From: Haliotis asinina
Lineage: Eukaryota > Mollusca > Gastropoda > Lepetellida > Haliotidae
NCBI RefSeq assembly: GCF_037392515.1
Contig: NC_090291.1
Location: 36,851,001-36,915,000, forward strand
DNA length: 64,000 nucleotides
Reading direction: 5' to 3'
Of the stretch, positions 10,450 through 21,480 are shown in pieces. The notes beneath the pieces are model-generated. The model was not told where the DNA came from and did not search any database. It worked only from the letters and a program-made list of their open reading frames with translations. Position numbers and translations under genes: made by a program. How positions within the stretch are numbered: position 1 is the stretch's first letter; each line of letters begins with the position of its first letter.

Positions 10450-11400
10450 TGAAAATCTTGGCAATCGAACAGATTTTGAGTTCAAGAGCGAGGCATGTAG
10501 TTACCTTTACACCCAATTATGGTATCAAGTTTTGAGTCTTACATCAATTGTAATATTGTCTAAAGCATTAGATAGCGACATGCGACAAATTTGCGTTGTC
10601 ATTTTGTCGAACATTGCCTGATATTTCTTAGTTTACAAAAGGGAGACATGACACGAGGGAAATTGTCCACATGTCCCATTGTAGCGTTTGGGTATATTTT
10701 GATATTTTCACTATTTTTTGTTTTCTTTTTTTTTTCTTATTTTCTTGATACTTGCCGTGTTTTTCCATGTGTGGCATTCTGAATGGGCTTAACCTTTGGA
10801 CCCTCAGAAAGAAAGCTTTGTGAATATAAGACTTTCCTCAGGTTTCTTCATGGCACATATCATAAATGAGTGAATGAATCCACAGGTTACAGGAGCCCTG
10901 ATTGAAAATAGCTGGGTCTAAATTGTCTCTGAACGATATTTCCACCATTTCGATACGTGCTGTAAATTGATGTGACAGGGAAGCCGAGTCTCTATTTGCC
11001 TTATGGTCCCTTGGGAGAAGTTAACTAGCGCGTATGATGCAATTCGGGACAAATCTGGGATATTTTATGTTATTAGCCATGTAATCATATCAGGTCATGC
11101 AATAAAACGGTTGCTATGTTACGCTGATACGAATGCTTGCAGCAATTCCTAGACCAGTTGAGCAGCGCGACGAGCGTGGTGGTGTTAAGGGGGCACTTAC
11201 GTAACTGTGACCAACATGTATCCCTAGCAAGATGGAATCAGTCGTGAAAACAATGCCATACCTGTAGGAACACGTAAATGGTGAGACAGGTAAGAGGGTT
11301 GTTGTTGATAATTTCCCCAATTACACAAAAATAATCTTTTAAGTTTCTAATCTTGACCTAAAGTGTGGGTGTTTTGCTTTCAAACCTCAAATGAAGTTAG
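10450..11400. other. Intergenic, nothing recognised
   Basis: Contains a poly-T stretch near 10708-10745. No exon, SINE or tandem repeat seen. Confidence 0.4.
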
Positions 11401-11402
11401 TG

Positions 11403-11510
11403 CGGTTGGGAAGCTTATTTGTTAAAGCGTTTGCTCATCACACCGAAGAACCGGGTTCGATTCCCCGCGAGGGTACAATGTGTGCAGCCCATTCCTGGTG
11501 TCTCCTGTCG
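11403..11510 (+). mobile_element. Family A SINE, 5' part
   Basis: The tRNA-like head, gaaccgggttcgattccccg and acaatgtgtgcagcccattc are present; the 3' half is lost. A diverged family B fragment may follow near 11620-11690 (ctcagactcgattgtttac). Confidence 0.7.
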
Positions 11511-11699
11511 TAATAGTGAATTTACACCTAGTTACCTACGTGTTTGTCGTTAGGAACTACGAACAATATCGGGTTGAGACTTGTTGGCCATTGTATCTCG
11601 TCCGTTGCTAATGATACCAGTCACTGGGTTTTATGGCTCAGACTCGATTGTTTACCTCTGTCATAAATTTGGAATATTGTGAAGAGATACAATAGATAA

Positions 11700-12778
11700 A
11701 CAAAATCTAAACAGTTTCATTATAGACTAAGATAGTTTACTCCAGTGCTGTACTGTATGCTGAGCCCATGGATGTATAGTAATTTATCGTATGAAAATTT
11801 CTTTAGAAGTCATCTTTAAAACTCTTTAAAGCTATCTTTTAGTGCAAATCTGAGATGTTGGTCGCTGCTGACAGAATCACCTATGCCACACACCTATTCC
11901 TTCACGATATTGGTGTATCCGGTAAACTACTGAAGATACCCGTATAAAGAACTCATGGATATAACGAACTCGTGGTTATAACGAACCGGTGGATATCGGT
12001 CAGTGTGGTTTTTGGTCCCGCCCGTGGCTGTATATTTCGAAATGCCGACAACGAAGATCGGATATACAGAGTGCCCATGTCATACAATGTTTACGACACG
12101 GCTACCTAAATGTTGGTAATTCCAAGTGATATACCGATATTAAGGCACGAAACATAGAACGTTACGGACATGAATATAATACTCTGTTTATTTGAGAAGT
12201 CTTTAAATTGTGGGAAAAAAACCCAAATCTACTTTCAAACACAGACTGGCTACCTGCCGTCGCCGCATGTTGAACGCAACGTGACAGAATAACCGGGAAG
12301 TCATGGCATTGTTCATAACGTCACGTTACCATGACGAAGTGATGTTTTGCCCAAGGGCATCGTGTGAACAATATGGACCCCGATATGTTCGACCTCGCAG
12401 GTAATAAATAACGACACAAAACTCTCAAAAGGTGTTACTTATTATTTCTTTCATAGAGTTCAAGGTTAAACATCAACGTTACAAATTGACCCATGGTTCA
12501 GCAAAAAGTTTAGGTCTATAACTATTTAAACAGTGAGAGTCCAGTTAAACACCCAGTCAATCAGAATGGAAACGACACCATGGCACCATTTGCAAATGAG
12601 ACTTTTTCAAAAACGGAAAATTAACACTAGCAAACCGGGTTATCGTCATTCTACTTTTACCAGCCCGGAGAAGTTTTACCTAGCACCAGGCTACCGGGCT
12701 AGTGGTTATTTCGAACTCTGAATGTACGTAGTCCATAGTTAACGTCCGCAGTAGTTGTTTTTTCACGAACAAGGGGCA
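11700..12778. other. Intergenic with possible transposon-end motifs
   Basis: The stretch at 11935-11995 repeats gaactcatggatataacgaa and related phrases, recalling ends of pogo-type elements. A CpG-richer patch around 12250-12400 ends in atggaccccgatatgttcga and a possible donor at 12400. Neither is strong enough to call a gene. Confidence 0.3.
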
Positions 12779-12779
12779 G

Positions 12780-12938
12780 TAGGGTTTGTTAAATGGCTGA
12801 ATCGTTTGCTCCTGACACCGGAGACCTGGGTTCGATTCCCAACATGTGTACAATGTGTGAAGCCCATTTCTGGTGTGCCTCGCCGTGTTGTTGCTTGGTT
12901 ATTGCTAAACTCGGCGTAAAACCTAACACACTCACTCA
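12780..12938 (+). mobile_element. Family A SINE (diverged)
   Basis: Shows ctgggttcgattcccaacat (B-box), acaatgtgtgaagcccattt, a modified body and ctcggcgtaaaacctaacac with the actc tail. Substitutions are spread along the copy, so it is an older insertion. Confidence 0.8.
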
Positions 12939-12939
12939 T

Positions 12940-13289
12940 GAAAACAAGCGCGATATATGTAAGAGTGTAGAGTGACATATCAAGCCATGCAGTGTTTAGT
13001 CAGAACAGCGACAAAACTGGGGATCGTTTAACAATTGCCGGGTTACTTTCACACGGCAACGCTAACAAGCAAGAACAGATGATGTACAGTCTTCAAAGGT
13101 AACTGAATTGAAGTGTTCATTAAGAAGCACCCAAACCTTATTGACATAGGTCAGTATAGGGTAAACAGGTCCACCAAATTCACACAGTAAGGGTTTATTG
13201 TTTAAGGGATAAACGAAGTCCATTTGTGTCGCTTTGATACGAAAGAATTCGGGGTGAATCATTTCCTGCTGATCGAGTTAGGTGGTGCA
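12940..13289. other. Intergenic, nothing recognised
   Basis: No repeat or coding signal seen. Confidence 0.35.
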
Positions 13290-14196
13290 CATCACACGGG
13301 TATGTGGACACCTCATGGGTATAGGGACAGCACACACGGGTATATAGAGATCACGCGGGTATAGGGACACAATTCAGGTATAGGGACACCACACGGGTAT
13401 AGGGACACCATCCAGGTACAGGGATAGCACACTCGGTTTGGGACACGACGTGGATATATGGACACCGCACGGCATAGGGACACTACGCGGGTATAGGGAC
13501 AACACACGGATATATGGACACAAACCAGGTATACGGACACTACACGGATATGTGGACACCACACGGATATGTGGACATCACATGGGTATAGGGACACCAT
13601 CCAGGTATGTGGACATCACACAGGTATATGGACAACACACGGATATATGGACACAAACCAGGTATACGGACACCACACGGATATGTGGACACCACACAGG
13701 TATAGGGACACCACACGGATATGTGGACATCACACGGGTATAGGGACACCACACGGATATGTGGACACCACACAGGTATAGGGACACCACACGGATATGT
13801 GGACACCACACAGGTATAGGGACACCGTCCAGGTATACGGACATCACACGGATATGTGGACACCACACGGGTATAGGGACACCACACGGATATGTGGACA
13901 TCACACAGGTATAGGGACACCACACGGATATGTGGACATCACACAGGTATAGGGACACCATCCAGGTATAGGGACACCACACGGATATGTGGACACCACA
14001 CGGGTATAGGGACACCACACGGATATGTGGACATCACACGGGTATAGGGACACCATCCCGGTATAGGGACACCACACGGATATGTGGACACCACACGGGT
14101 ATAGGGACACCATCCAGGTATACGGACACCACACGGATATGTGGACACCACACGGGTATAGGGACACCATCCAGGTATACGGACACCACACGGGGA
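13290..14196 (+). repeat. 19-bp minisatellite in 38-bp dimers, about 47 units
   Basis: Units such as ggacaccacacgggtatag and ggacaccacacggatatgt alternate. The left end is degenerate and the right end homogeneous. Because 19 is not a multiple of three and the unit lacks stops in most phases, long open frames appear on both strands at once (YPCGV/HISVWC-like and GIGTPHGY/ICGHHT-like translations). They are a by-product of the repeat, not genes. Confidence 0.95.
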
Positions 14197-14199
14197 TAT

Positions 14200-14995
14200 G
14201 GAATATTCCCTTCGCACTGATCGAGATGATGATATAATGGAGAAATTCGGAGGCTGAACCCAGAACGCTGGTCAGGTAAAGACCTTGTGGAATGTCCTTT
14301 GTGTACTGTCAACCCAGCTCTTTTGTAAACAGCTTATCCGATTAGTAAGAGTCACCGGTAACGCGCTGTCCGTTAACTTACTTATATGTCAGTTTGAATA
14401 AAAAGTAATTTGCACCTGTGGCAGTAATGAAAGTTGTGCTGCGGAGTGACACGTGGGGTTTTGGAGCGGGTAAAATCCTTTAAGAAATGTCCATTAGATG
14501 CGAGAGACCGAAATAGCTGTGATTGAGTGGAGCCGTCAGCTGTGTGGAGCTCAGTGATGGAGGTAATCTTCCATTACGGTGTCACCGACATGGCACGGTA
14601 AACACCGCTGTCTAGAGCTGTCGTGAGGCTGTGTGACAGACGGATACGAGAATGTAACCAGCAGAGTTCAAAGACGCTGGGAGTATGCATCACTGCATCA
14701 CGCGTATCAATGTATCGGTGATGCTGGCGTGGTGTATGTAGGGCACGTGTGTTTATATGTGACAGATGCTGGAGATACTAGACAGATAGAGTGCAGGTGT
14801 AGCAGAAAGCATCTGAACAGATGGTGAAGACAGTGCTGTGAGTCAGTGCCTGGCGTACCATCTCAACATGGAGACGGGCGGACATGTACATGGACAGGGA
14901 GGGGCATCGAAGGTAGGTGGGTCTGTGACTGTGCACGGGGAATCTATGGTGCCGGGTACTTGGATAGACCGGTTTAGTTGAAGCGGTTATCTATC
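14200..14995. other. Intergenic, nothing recognised
   Basis: Mixed unique sequence between the two satellites with no convincing exon. Confidence 0.4.
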
Positions 14996-14996
14996 C

Positions 14997-15063
14997 AGTT
15001 CAGTCCGGTAGATCACGTTCAGTCCGGTAGATCACGTTCAGTCCGGTAGATCACGTTCAGTCG
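14997..15063 (+). repeat. 19-bp tandem repeat, three copies
   Basis: gttcagtccggtagatcac is repeated three times with a partial fourth. Confidence 0.95.
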
Positions 15064-15534
15064 GGGTGAACCATCACTCTTGATGGATAGATCTAAGACT
15101 CGAGTAGGTGTGAACTTACGCCATTACTCGAATAGGAGACGGGTAGATAGGTTACTTGAGTAGGATTGTGGTCGAGTCATAACTTCGGTAGGTGTGGACT
15201 GGAGCTATTAGTCGCGTAGGAGACAGAAGGCAGATTACTTGAATAGGATTTTGCTGGAGCCATATCTTGAGTAGGGGTGGATTGGAGCCCTCACTCGAGT
15301 AGGAGACGGATAGAGAGATTACTTGAGTAGGATTGTGGTGAATCCATTACTTGATTAGGTGACAGTTCTCGAGTAGAAGCCTACTAGATAGATTCTCGAG
15401 TAGGTGTGGGTTAGAGCTGTTACTCGAGCTTAAGATGGGTCTGTATCTGGAGCAGGTAAGGTGTGGTTCCATTCATGAAATAGAAGTCGAATATATCCAT
15501 TATTCGAGAAAGTGTCGACGGGACCATTACTCTA
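15064..15534 (+). repeat. Degenerate leader of the 99-bp satellite
   Basis: Scattered, diverged copies of actcgagtaggagacggata, acttgagtaggattgtgg and related phrases. They look like older or progenitor repeats at the edge of the homogenised array. The frame is not open here. Confidence 0.7.
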
Positions 15535-17518
15535 GTGGGGCTGAGATATTCCTCGAGTCTGATGGAGCAATTCTATTTCAAGTTTAGAGTGGAGCTATTC
15601 AGTAGTCGGATGTCCAATGTATCCATTACTCGAGTGGGGCTGAGATATTTCTCGAGTCTGATGGAGCAATTCTATTTCAAGTTTAGAGTGGAGCTTTTCA
15701 GTAGTCGGATGTCCAATGTATCCATTACTCGAGTGGGGCTGAGGTATTTCTCGGGTCTGATGGAGCAATTCTATTTCAAGTTTAGGGTGGAGCTATTCAG
15801 TAGTCGGATGTCCAATGTATCCATTACTCGAGTGGGGCTGAGGTATTTCTCGAGTCTGATGGAGCAATTCTATTTCAAGTTTAGAGTGGAGCTTTTCAGT
15901 AGTCGGATGTCCAATGTATCCATTACTCGAGTGGGGCTGAGATATTTCTCGAGTCTGATGGAGCAATTCTATTTCAAGTTTAGAGTGGAGCTGTTCAGTA
16001 GTCGGATGTCGAATGTATCCATTACTCGAGTGGGGCTGAGGTATTTCTCGAGTCTGATGGAGCAATTCTATTTCAAGTTTAGGGTGGAGCTATTCAGTAG
16101 TCGGATGTCCAATGTATCCATTACTCGAGTGGGGCTGAGGTATTTCTCGAGTCTGATGGAGCAATTCTATTTCAAGTTTAGAGTGGAGCTTTTCAGTAGT
16201 CGGATGTCCAATGTATCCATTACTCGAGTGGGGCTGAGGTATTTCTCGAGTCTGATGGAGCAATTCTATTTCAAGTTTAGAGTGGAGCTATTCAGTAGTC
16301 GGATGTCCAATGTATCCATTACTCGAGTGGGGCTGAGGTATTTCTCGAGTCTGATGGAGCAATTCTATTTCAAGTTTAGGGTGGAGCTATTCAGTAGTCG
16401 GATGTCCAATGTATCCATTACTCGAGTGGGGCTGAGGTATTTCTCGAGTCTGATGGAGCAATTCTATTTCAAGTTTAGAGTGGAGCTATTCAGTAGTCGG
16501 ATGTCCAATGTATCCATTACTCGAGTGGGGCTGAGGTATTTCTCGAGTCTGATGGAGCAATTCTATTTCAAGTTTAGAGTGGAGCTATTCAGTAGTCGGA
16601 TGTCCAATGTATCCATTACTCGAGTGGGGCTGAGGTATTTCTCGAGTCTGATGGAGCAATTCTATTTCAAGTTTAGAGTGGAGCTATTCAGTAGTCGGAT
16701 GTCCAATGTATCCATTACTCGAGTGGGGCTGAGGTATTTCTCGAGTCTGATGGAGCAATTCTATTTCAAGTTTAGAGTGGAGCTGTTCAGTAGTCGGATG
16801 TCGAATGTATCCATTACTCGAGTGGGGCTGAGGTATTTCTCGAGTCTGATGGAGCAATTCTATTTCAAGTTTAGGGTGGAGCTATTCAGTAGTCGGATGT
16901 CCAATGTATCCATTACTCGAGTGGGGCTGAGGTATTTCTCGAGTCTGATGGAGCAATTTCTAGTTCATGTTTAGAGTGGAGCTGTTCAGTAGTCGGATGT
17001 CCAATGTATCCATTACTCGAGTGGGGCTGAGGTATTTCTCGAGTCTGATGGAGCAATTCTAGTTCATGTTTAGAGCGGAGCTGTTCAGTAGTCGGATGTC
17101 CAATGTATCCATTACTCGAGTGGGGCTGAGGTATTTCTCGAGTCTGATGGAGCAATTCTATTTCAAGTTTAGAGTGGAGCTATTCAGTAGTCGGATGTCC
17201 AATGTATCCATTACTCGAGTGGGGCTGAGGTATTTCTCGAGTCTGATGGAGCAATTCTATTTCAAGTTTAGGGTGGAGCTATTCAGTAGTCGGATGTCCA
17301 ATGTATCCATTACTCGAGTGGGGCTGAGGTATTTCTCGAGTCTGATGGAGCAATTCTATTTCGAGTTTAGAGTGGAGCTATTCAGTAGTCGGATGTCCAA
17401 TGTATCCATTACTCGAGTGGGGCTGAGGTATTTCTCGAGTCTGATGGAGCAATTCTATTTCAAGTTTAGAGTGGAGCTATTCAGTAGTCGGATGTCCAAT
17501 GTATCCATTACTCGAGTG
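15535..17518 (+). repeat. 99-bp satellite, 20 copies, open as a 33-residue repeat
   Basis: Twenty head-to-tail 99-bp units are nearly identical. In one + strand frame each unit reads VGLRYFSSLMEQFYFKF followed by RVELFSSRMSNVSITR, so 14 units run without a stop. Units 15 and 16 (about 16921-17117) carry an extra t and tag changes that break the frame; units 17-20 are open again to a stop at 17582. All four sites that vary recurrently between units are third codon positions and synonymous: Arg4 AGA/AGG, Arg18 AGA/AGG, Leu21 CTA/CTT/CTG and Ser27 TCC/TCG. The few amino-acid changes are mostly single events. The open stretch begins without an ATG, and the first internal ATG lies in unit 1. No signal peptide, splice site or known domain was seen. 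It may be non-coding satellite or a repetitive-protein exon. Confidence 0.9.
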
Positions 17519-17589
17519 GGTGTCGGTTGGCATCATTACTCAGTCGAATACAATTACTATCCATTACTCCGTTTACTCCAATAGTAATC

Positions 17590-18799
17590 GCCTGCAACTA
17601 TTAACTGAGAAGGGGTCTGGGCTCACTTGCACAAGGGACTTTAGTGCTACAATGATTGTAACTCCCATTCTCCAACATAGGCTTAAGATAGTCGTATCGC
17701 TAAAATCGCTTTGTGCAAGTGGGTATGGTCAGATTCAAGGTGTTGAAATAGAGTTTGAGTCGGATAGAGCCATTCGTTTAGTTTGAGTCAGCGGGGAAAC
17801 ATTAATCGAAATTGGGGCGGGTGGATTAAGTAAATCAACAAATGTCCAGCTTGTTAATTACATAAGAGCAGAAACAGGGCAGTGCGAGTTATTGCTCGAG
17901 CGTCAGGTAGTGTAGCCGTTACTCAAGTCGGAGTTAGGCAGGCCTCTTGAAAGAAAAGGCATCGTGTCCTTCTATAGCTCGAGTACTATAAGAACAGCGT
18001 TAAGAGGCAAGGGATTATCCCTTTCCTTCAAACTACCCCTAATTCGGGGGGTATCTGATACAAGACTTAGTTTGAAAAGCGTGTGTTCCTCCTAAGGTAT
18101 ATATAAATAAACATGTACCTCAGATTGAAATTACGGGAAAAACTCGATCTCAACAACACGTATTGTTTATTGCCGCGATATAAAACACTTCATGCCTGAC
18201 TGTCCAGAGTAATAATGTACTCTTGAACACTTGTGTACCTCCGCGCACCCTAGCAATGACATATCTACGTGGTCCACCCTTGCTGACTTTTACAACATTA
18301 AATATATATAGCATGCTATGAGGGAACAATCTCCTTAGACTTCTACAGACGTGTGGTCAATGCGCTGTTTTGTCATGTTCGCACTTAGAGCGCCTTTCAT
18401 TTTGGTCTTGAACGATCCCTGCCGAGTAACGATAATGAGTTTCTTGGTTCGCAGAGCAAGAGTCATGTTTTGCTAAATAAGATTCATGCGGCTTGAGGGA
18501 TCGAGAAATGTGTTGCCAAAAGAGGGATTTGACCACGTGATTTGTAAAGCCTTTATTGTCATACTTTCAAATAAACATTTATGAAATATGCGCACCGATG
18601 AGATTCAGGTTTGTTTGGCTTTAAATGCCTATAATGTTGAGCCCGTCTCAGTGCTGAGATGAAGCCAAGGTCCGTGCTAGGACAGATGTAGGGCTAGGAT
18701 GAGTTAGGGGAATTGGACCAGGGCTGAAGTTCTTGTGTGGTCAATGTTGGCGATGTACACAGACGGGGGTTGGGGTGGGGGAGCGGATGGTTACTCATT
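17590..18799. other. Intergenic, nothing recognised
   Basis: No exon or repeat family was identified apart from possible diverged SINE traces near the right end. Confidence 0.4.
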
Positions 18800-18985
18800 A
18801 TATCAACCACATGGGACAGTGGTCAACTGAGTGACATGGTTCACTGCATGCCAGGTTATTCAGCTTATCTGGATTGTTGTTCAGTCATTGGTTTATCTGA
18901 TCAGAACTCGATTGTTGCTAGAAGGTTTCATTTAGCTGGAATATTGCAGAATTCAGCGTTAAACAACAACAGACCAACAGCAGAT
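18800..18985 (+). mobile_element. Diverged SINE-like fragment
   Basis: Contains gatcagaactcgattgttgc and agctggaatattgcagaatt followed by gcgttaaacaacaac, which resembles the 3' third of family B with a different tail. Weak similarity only. Confidence 0.4.
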
Positions 18986-19009
18986 GTTGTTATTTTCTAA
19001 AACCAGAGG

Positions 19010-19170
19010 CGACGGGGTAGCCAAGTGGTTAAAGCGAACGCTTGTCACACCTAAGGCTCGGGTTCGATTTCCCACATGGATACAACGTGTGAAACCTATT
19101 TCTGGTGTCCCCCGTCGTGATATTGCTGGGAGACTGCTAAAAGTGGCTTAAAACTAAACTTCCTCACTCT
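19010..19170 (+). mobile_element. Family A SINE (full length)
   Basis: Head ggggtagccaagtggttaaa, B-box gggttcgatttccc, body tttctggtgtcccccgtcgt, tail ggcttaaaactaaacttcct. Confidence 0.88.
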
Positions 19171-19174
19171 TTTC

Positions 19175-19735
19175 TGAAACAAAATATTTTGTATGTCGTG
19201 TCTGAGTCAGTGGAGGTAAAACAAATTGTATTTGTACATGGCGTCTTCAGTCAAACAATGGGAGGGCAGTGGAAACAAACGACTCATCTCTAAGCACTAC
19301 AGGCTTGTAAATATTACTTGTCTTAGCCGTGCCGGAGCTAAGTAATGGGCAGATGTTTTGGCAGCGGAGGAATCGCAACTATATTGTCACGTGATCTACT
19401 AACAGTTATCACATGGCTATCTGATACTCATCAGTTCGTATCTAAAACACAGCTCAAAGACACTCGAGTCCCGCGGACGTTGGAGTATGTATCCATAGGG
19501 GGAGTCGAGTCCGGTCCTTCTGCAATAGCCGTCTCAGGCTCCTCATAGTAAACCTGACAATACTGTGATTATAGTTTGTTATACTAGTTTTCATGATTTT
19601 GTCTATTTCTTAACTCCACTACATGCCGACATTTTTTAGGCAAACATAACCTAACTGTTAATTATCAACAAAATGAGTATGGATATATTGGTTTAAACGT
19701 ACAGGGGGTTTAGGTTCAGCTTCCGTCAACACCAG
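19175..19735. other. Intergenic, nothing recognised
   Basis: No repeat or coding signal seen. Confidence 0.35.
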
Positions 19736-20130
19736 TGTCACACATTCGCAACTACTCGTCTCTTTCCGTGACCTACAAGCCGGAGTGACACGAGTAGTTA
19801 CAAATGCAGTGTCACATTCACGCGTCATATCACCTAAACGTGATTACATTCACATGATATAACGGACAGCTATTTTGGATTCACCTTCAGAAACACCAGT
19901 GCCACGTTCACCTGTTATATATGACCTGCAACATGATTACATGCATCTGTTAAGACTCGCAGCCAGTTGAGATTCACCTTTGATAAACAACAGTGTCAGA
20001 TTCACATATCATGTAACGTACAGAGTCATTACATTTACCTGTCATGAATCAAATCGGGACTGCATTCACTTCTTTTAGCATGGAAAGGATTGCATTCACC
20101 TTTTATAACCTACAACCGGGTCGTTTTAAC
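19730..20130 (+). repeat. Degenerate repeat block around the foldback element
   Basis: Phrases such as cagtgtcacattcac, cagtgccacgttcacctg and cagtgtcagattcacatatc recur about every 80-100 bp, interleaved with acatgattacatg-like phrases. Strongly diverged. Confidence 0.5.
19734..19815. mobile_element. Small foldback element, copy 2 of 3
   Basis: cattcgcaactactcgtc (from 19743) pairs with cacgagtagttacaaatg (to 19806), with cgtgacctacaagccgg in the loop. Flanked by cagtgtcac on both sides (19734 and 19807). Confidence 0.7.
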
Positions 20131-20159
20131 GGATCTCTTTATACAAGGAAAAGACTTAC

Positions 20160-20190
20160 AACTTCACTCACTCACTCACTCACTCATTTT
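20160..20190 (+). repeat. ACTC tetranucleotide run
   Basis: (actc)n resembling an isolated SINE tail; no SINE body precedes it. Confidence 0.7.
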
Positions 20191-20284
20191 ATGAAAGGAA
20201 TAATAACACTTTATCTCCGGTTTAAATAGGCTATCACATCCATTTCAGGTACTATCCACACTACCCCTGCCGGGAACGACGTCC

Positions 20285-20438
20285 ATGCAGCCGTCAAACG
20301 ACACCCGTCGCAACTCGGGCAGCACCATTCCCTACCCCCGGGACGCGCAACACCGTCGACTCTCCAACAGCCTCTCAGCTGGTATAATCACGTTGGAACC
20401 AACAATGAAGGACTGGACGGACCGTTACATGTACAAAC
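20285..20438 (+). CDS. Putative coding exon of unknown gene
   Basis: The open frame starts at ATG 20285 and reads MQPSNDTRRNSGSTIPYP, then RDAQHRRLSNSLSAGIITLE and PTMKDWTDRYMYK, ending at a strong donor (acaaac|gtaagt). Upstream, ttcag|gtacta at about 20249 would serve as an acceptor with a 5' untranslated part. The segment is clearly GC-richer than its surroundings. It ends in phase 1, the phase required by the CA8-like exon at 29163, so it could be an alternative first exon of that gene (total then 311 residues). It could equally be an exon of an unrelated gene. No domain was recognised. Confidence 0.4.
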
Positions 20439-20509
20439 GTAAGTGACTCGGGGGCAACTGTTTCAGCTGTAAACTGAAAATAGGGCCATCCACATGCAGC
20501 TGTTTGCAA

Positions 20510-20541
20510 CAGAGGCACACACACACACGCACACACACACG

Positions 20542-20577
<36 letters not shown>
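20510..20577 (+). repeat. CA dinucleotide microsatellite
   Basis: acacac runs interrupted by acgcac. Confidence 0.97.
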
Positions 20578-20579
<2 letters not shown>

Positions 20580-21044
20580 TATCCTCCCTACTTATTAACC
20601 GATGTAAAGACCACTTGGTACATGTACATGCCACCTGGGCACCGCGGTTGTTTTCAGACATACGTGTAATCCAAAACAAGTTTATCGATTTTCTGCTGTA
20701 ACATAATGTCCAAAGTGGATGATGTTATGATTGTATATTTATGAGGACTACGGTTTATTACTTCTAACGGTTTGAAAAGTTCCCTCCTAAAACCCTTTAG
20801 TTTTGGAATAGTATTTGGCACCTTGTGCTTGTGAACATAAAATTTTGCTACTGTGAACATATAATTAAGGGTTCACGTGGTTCTACACGTCAACAGAGAC
20901 TTATATAGCTGTAAGTACTGTGTGTTACACAAATGCATCTGTAGCTGTCTGTAACAGGTGGCAGCTGCAGCTGTAAATCGAGACAAGGGCAACCCACGTG
21001 AAGCTGTATAAGCCACAGAGGCATATGTAGGTGTAAGTAACACG
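20580..21044. other. Intergenic, nothing recognised
   Basis: No signal beyond short open frames. Confidence 0.35.
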
Positions 21045-21250
21045 GGCTATTTCAGTTTGCGAAATTTACTTTGGTCCTGTGGTCCCTGGTCAGTAAACAT
21101 CCATCAGGACCACTAAATATATTTGAAATGGTCCTGGTGACCTGTACATTTGTACCGATAGTTGAATAAATCTTCAAATGTTATTTTTGACCAGTGAAGT
21201 ACAGACGGGACCACTAATTATTGTCCACTCACTAGTCTAGTCGAAAATGT
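21045..21250. repeat. Dispersed repeat containing ggtcctgtggtcc
   Basis: gaaatttactttggtcctgt and gggaccactaattattgtcc recur at 52.33-52.40 kb (tttacactggccctgtggtc, aggaccactaattactgccc) and weakly at 55.75 kb. An unnamed interspersed family; the ends are not defined. Confidence 0.6.
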
Positions 21251-21420
21251 TGCAAGTTTTCTTTCCCTGCCATTTACAGCCGCGTGTTACACAGAGGCAC
21301 CTGCAGCTGCAGACACCTGTAACACGGACTATCGACAGCTGTCTGTAACAAGACGCATCTGTTTGTTGCACAAAGATATCTGTAGGTGTGTGTAACTCTC
21401 GGTATGTACAGTCCCCAGTC

Positions 21421-21480
21421 GCCATATTGCTGGAACATTACTAAAGGCGGCGTAAAACTAAACTCACTCACTCACTCACT
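21421..21480 (+). mobile_element. Family A SINE, tail only
   Basis: gccatattgctggaacatta, aaggcggcgtaaaactaaac and (actc)n without a head: a 5'-truncated insertion. Confidence 0.8.

Noticed and set aside
12373-12400. Mini-exon MDPDMFDLA with donor
   Set aside because: Only nine codons and a moderate donor; phase 1 fits the CA8-like gene, but the evidence is too thin.
13313-14312. Overlapping long open frames on both strands
   Set aside because: They are translations of a 19-bp minisatellite in different phases, with no start context or non-repeat domain.
15793-17155. Antisense open frames in the 99-bp array
   Set aside because: Shadows of the sense repeat; variants are not biased to third positions in that frame.
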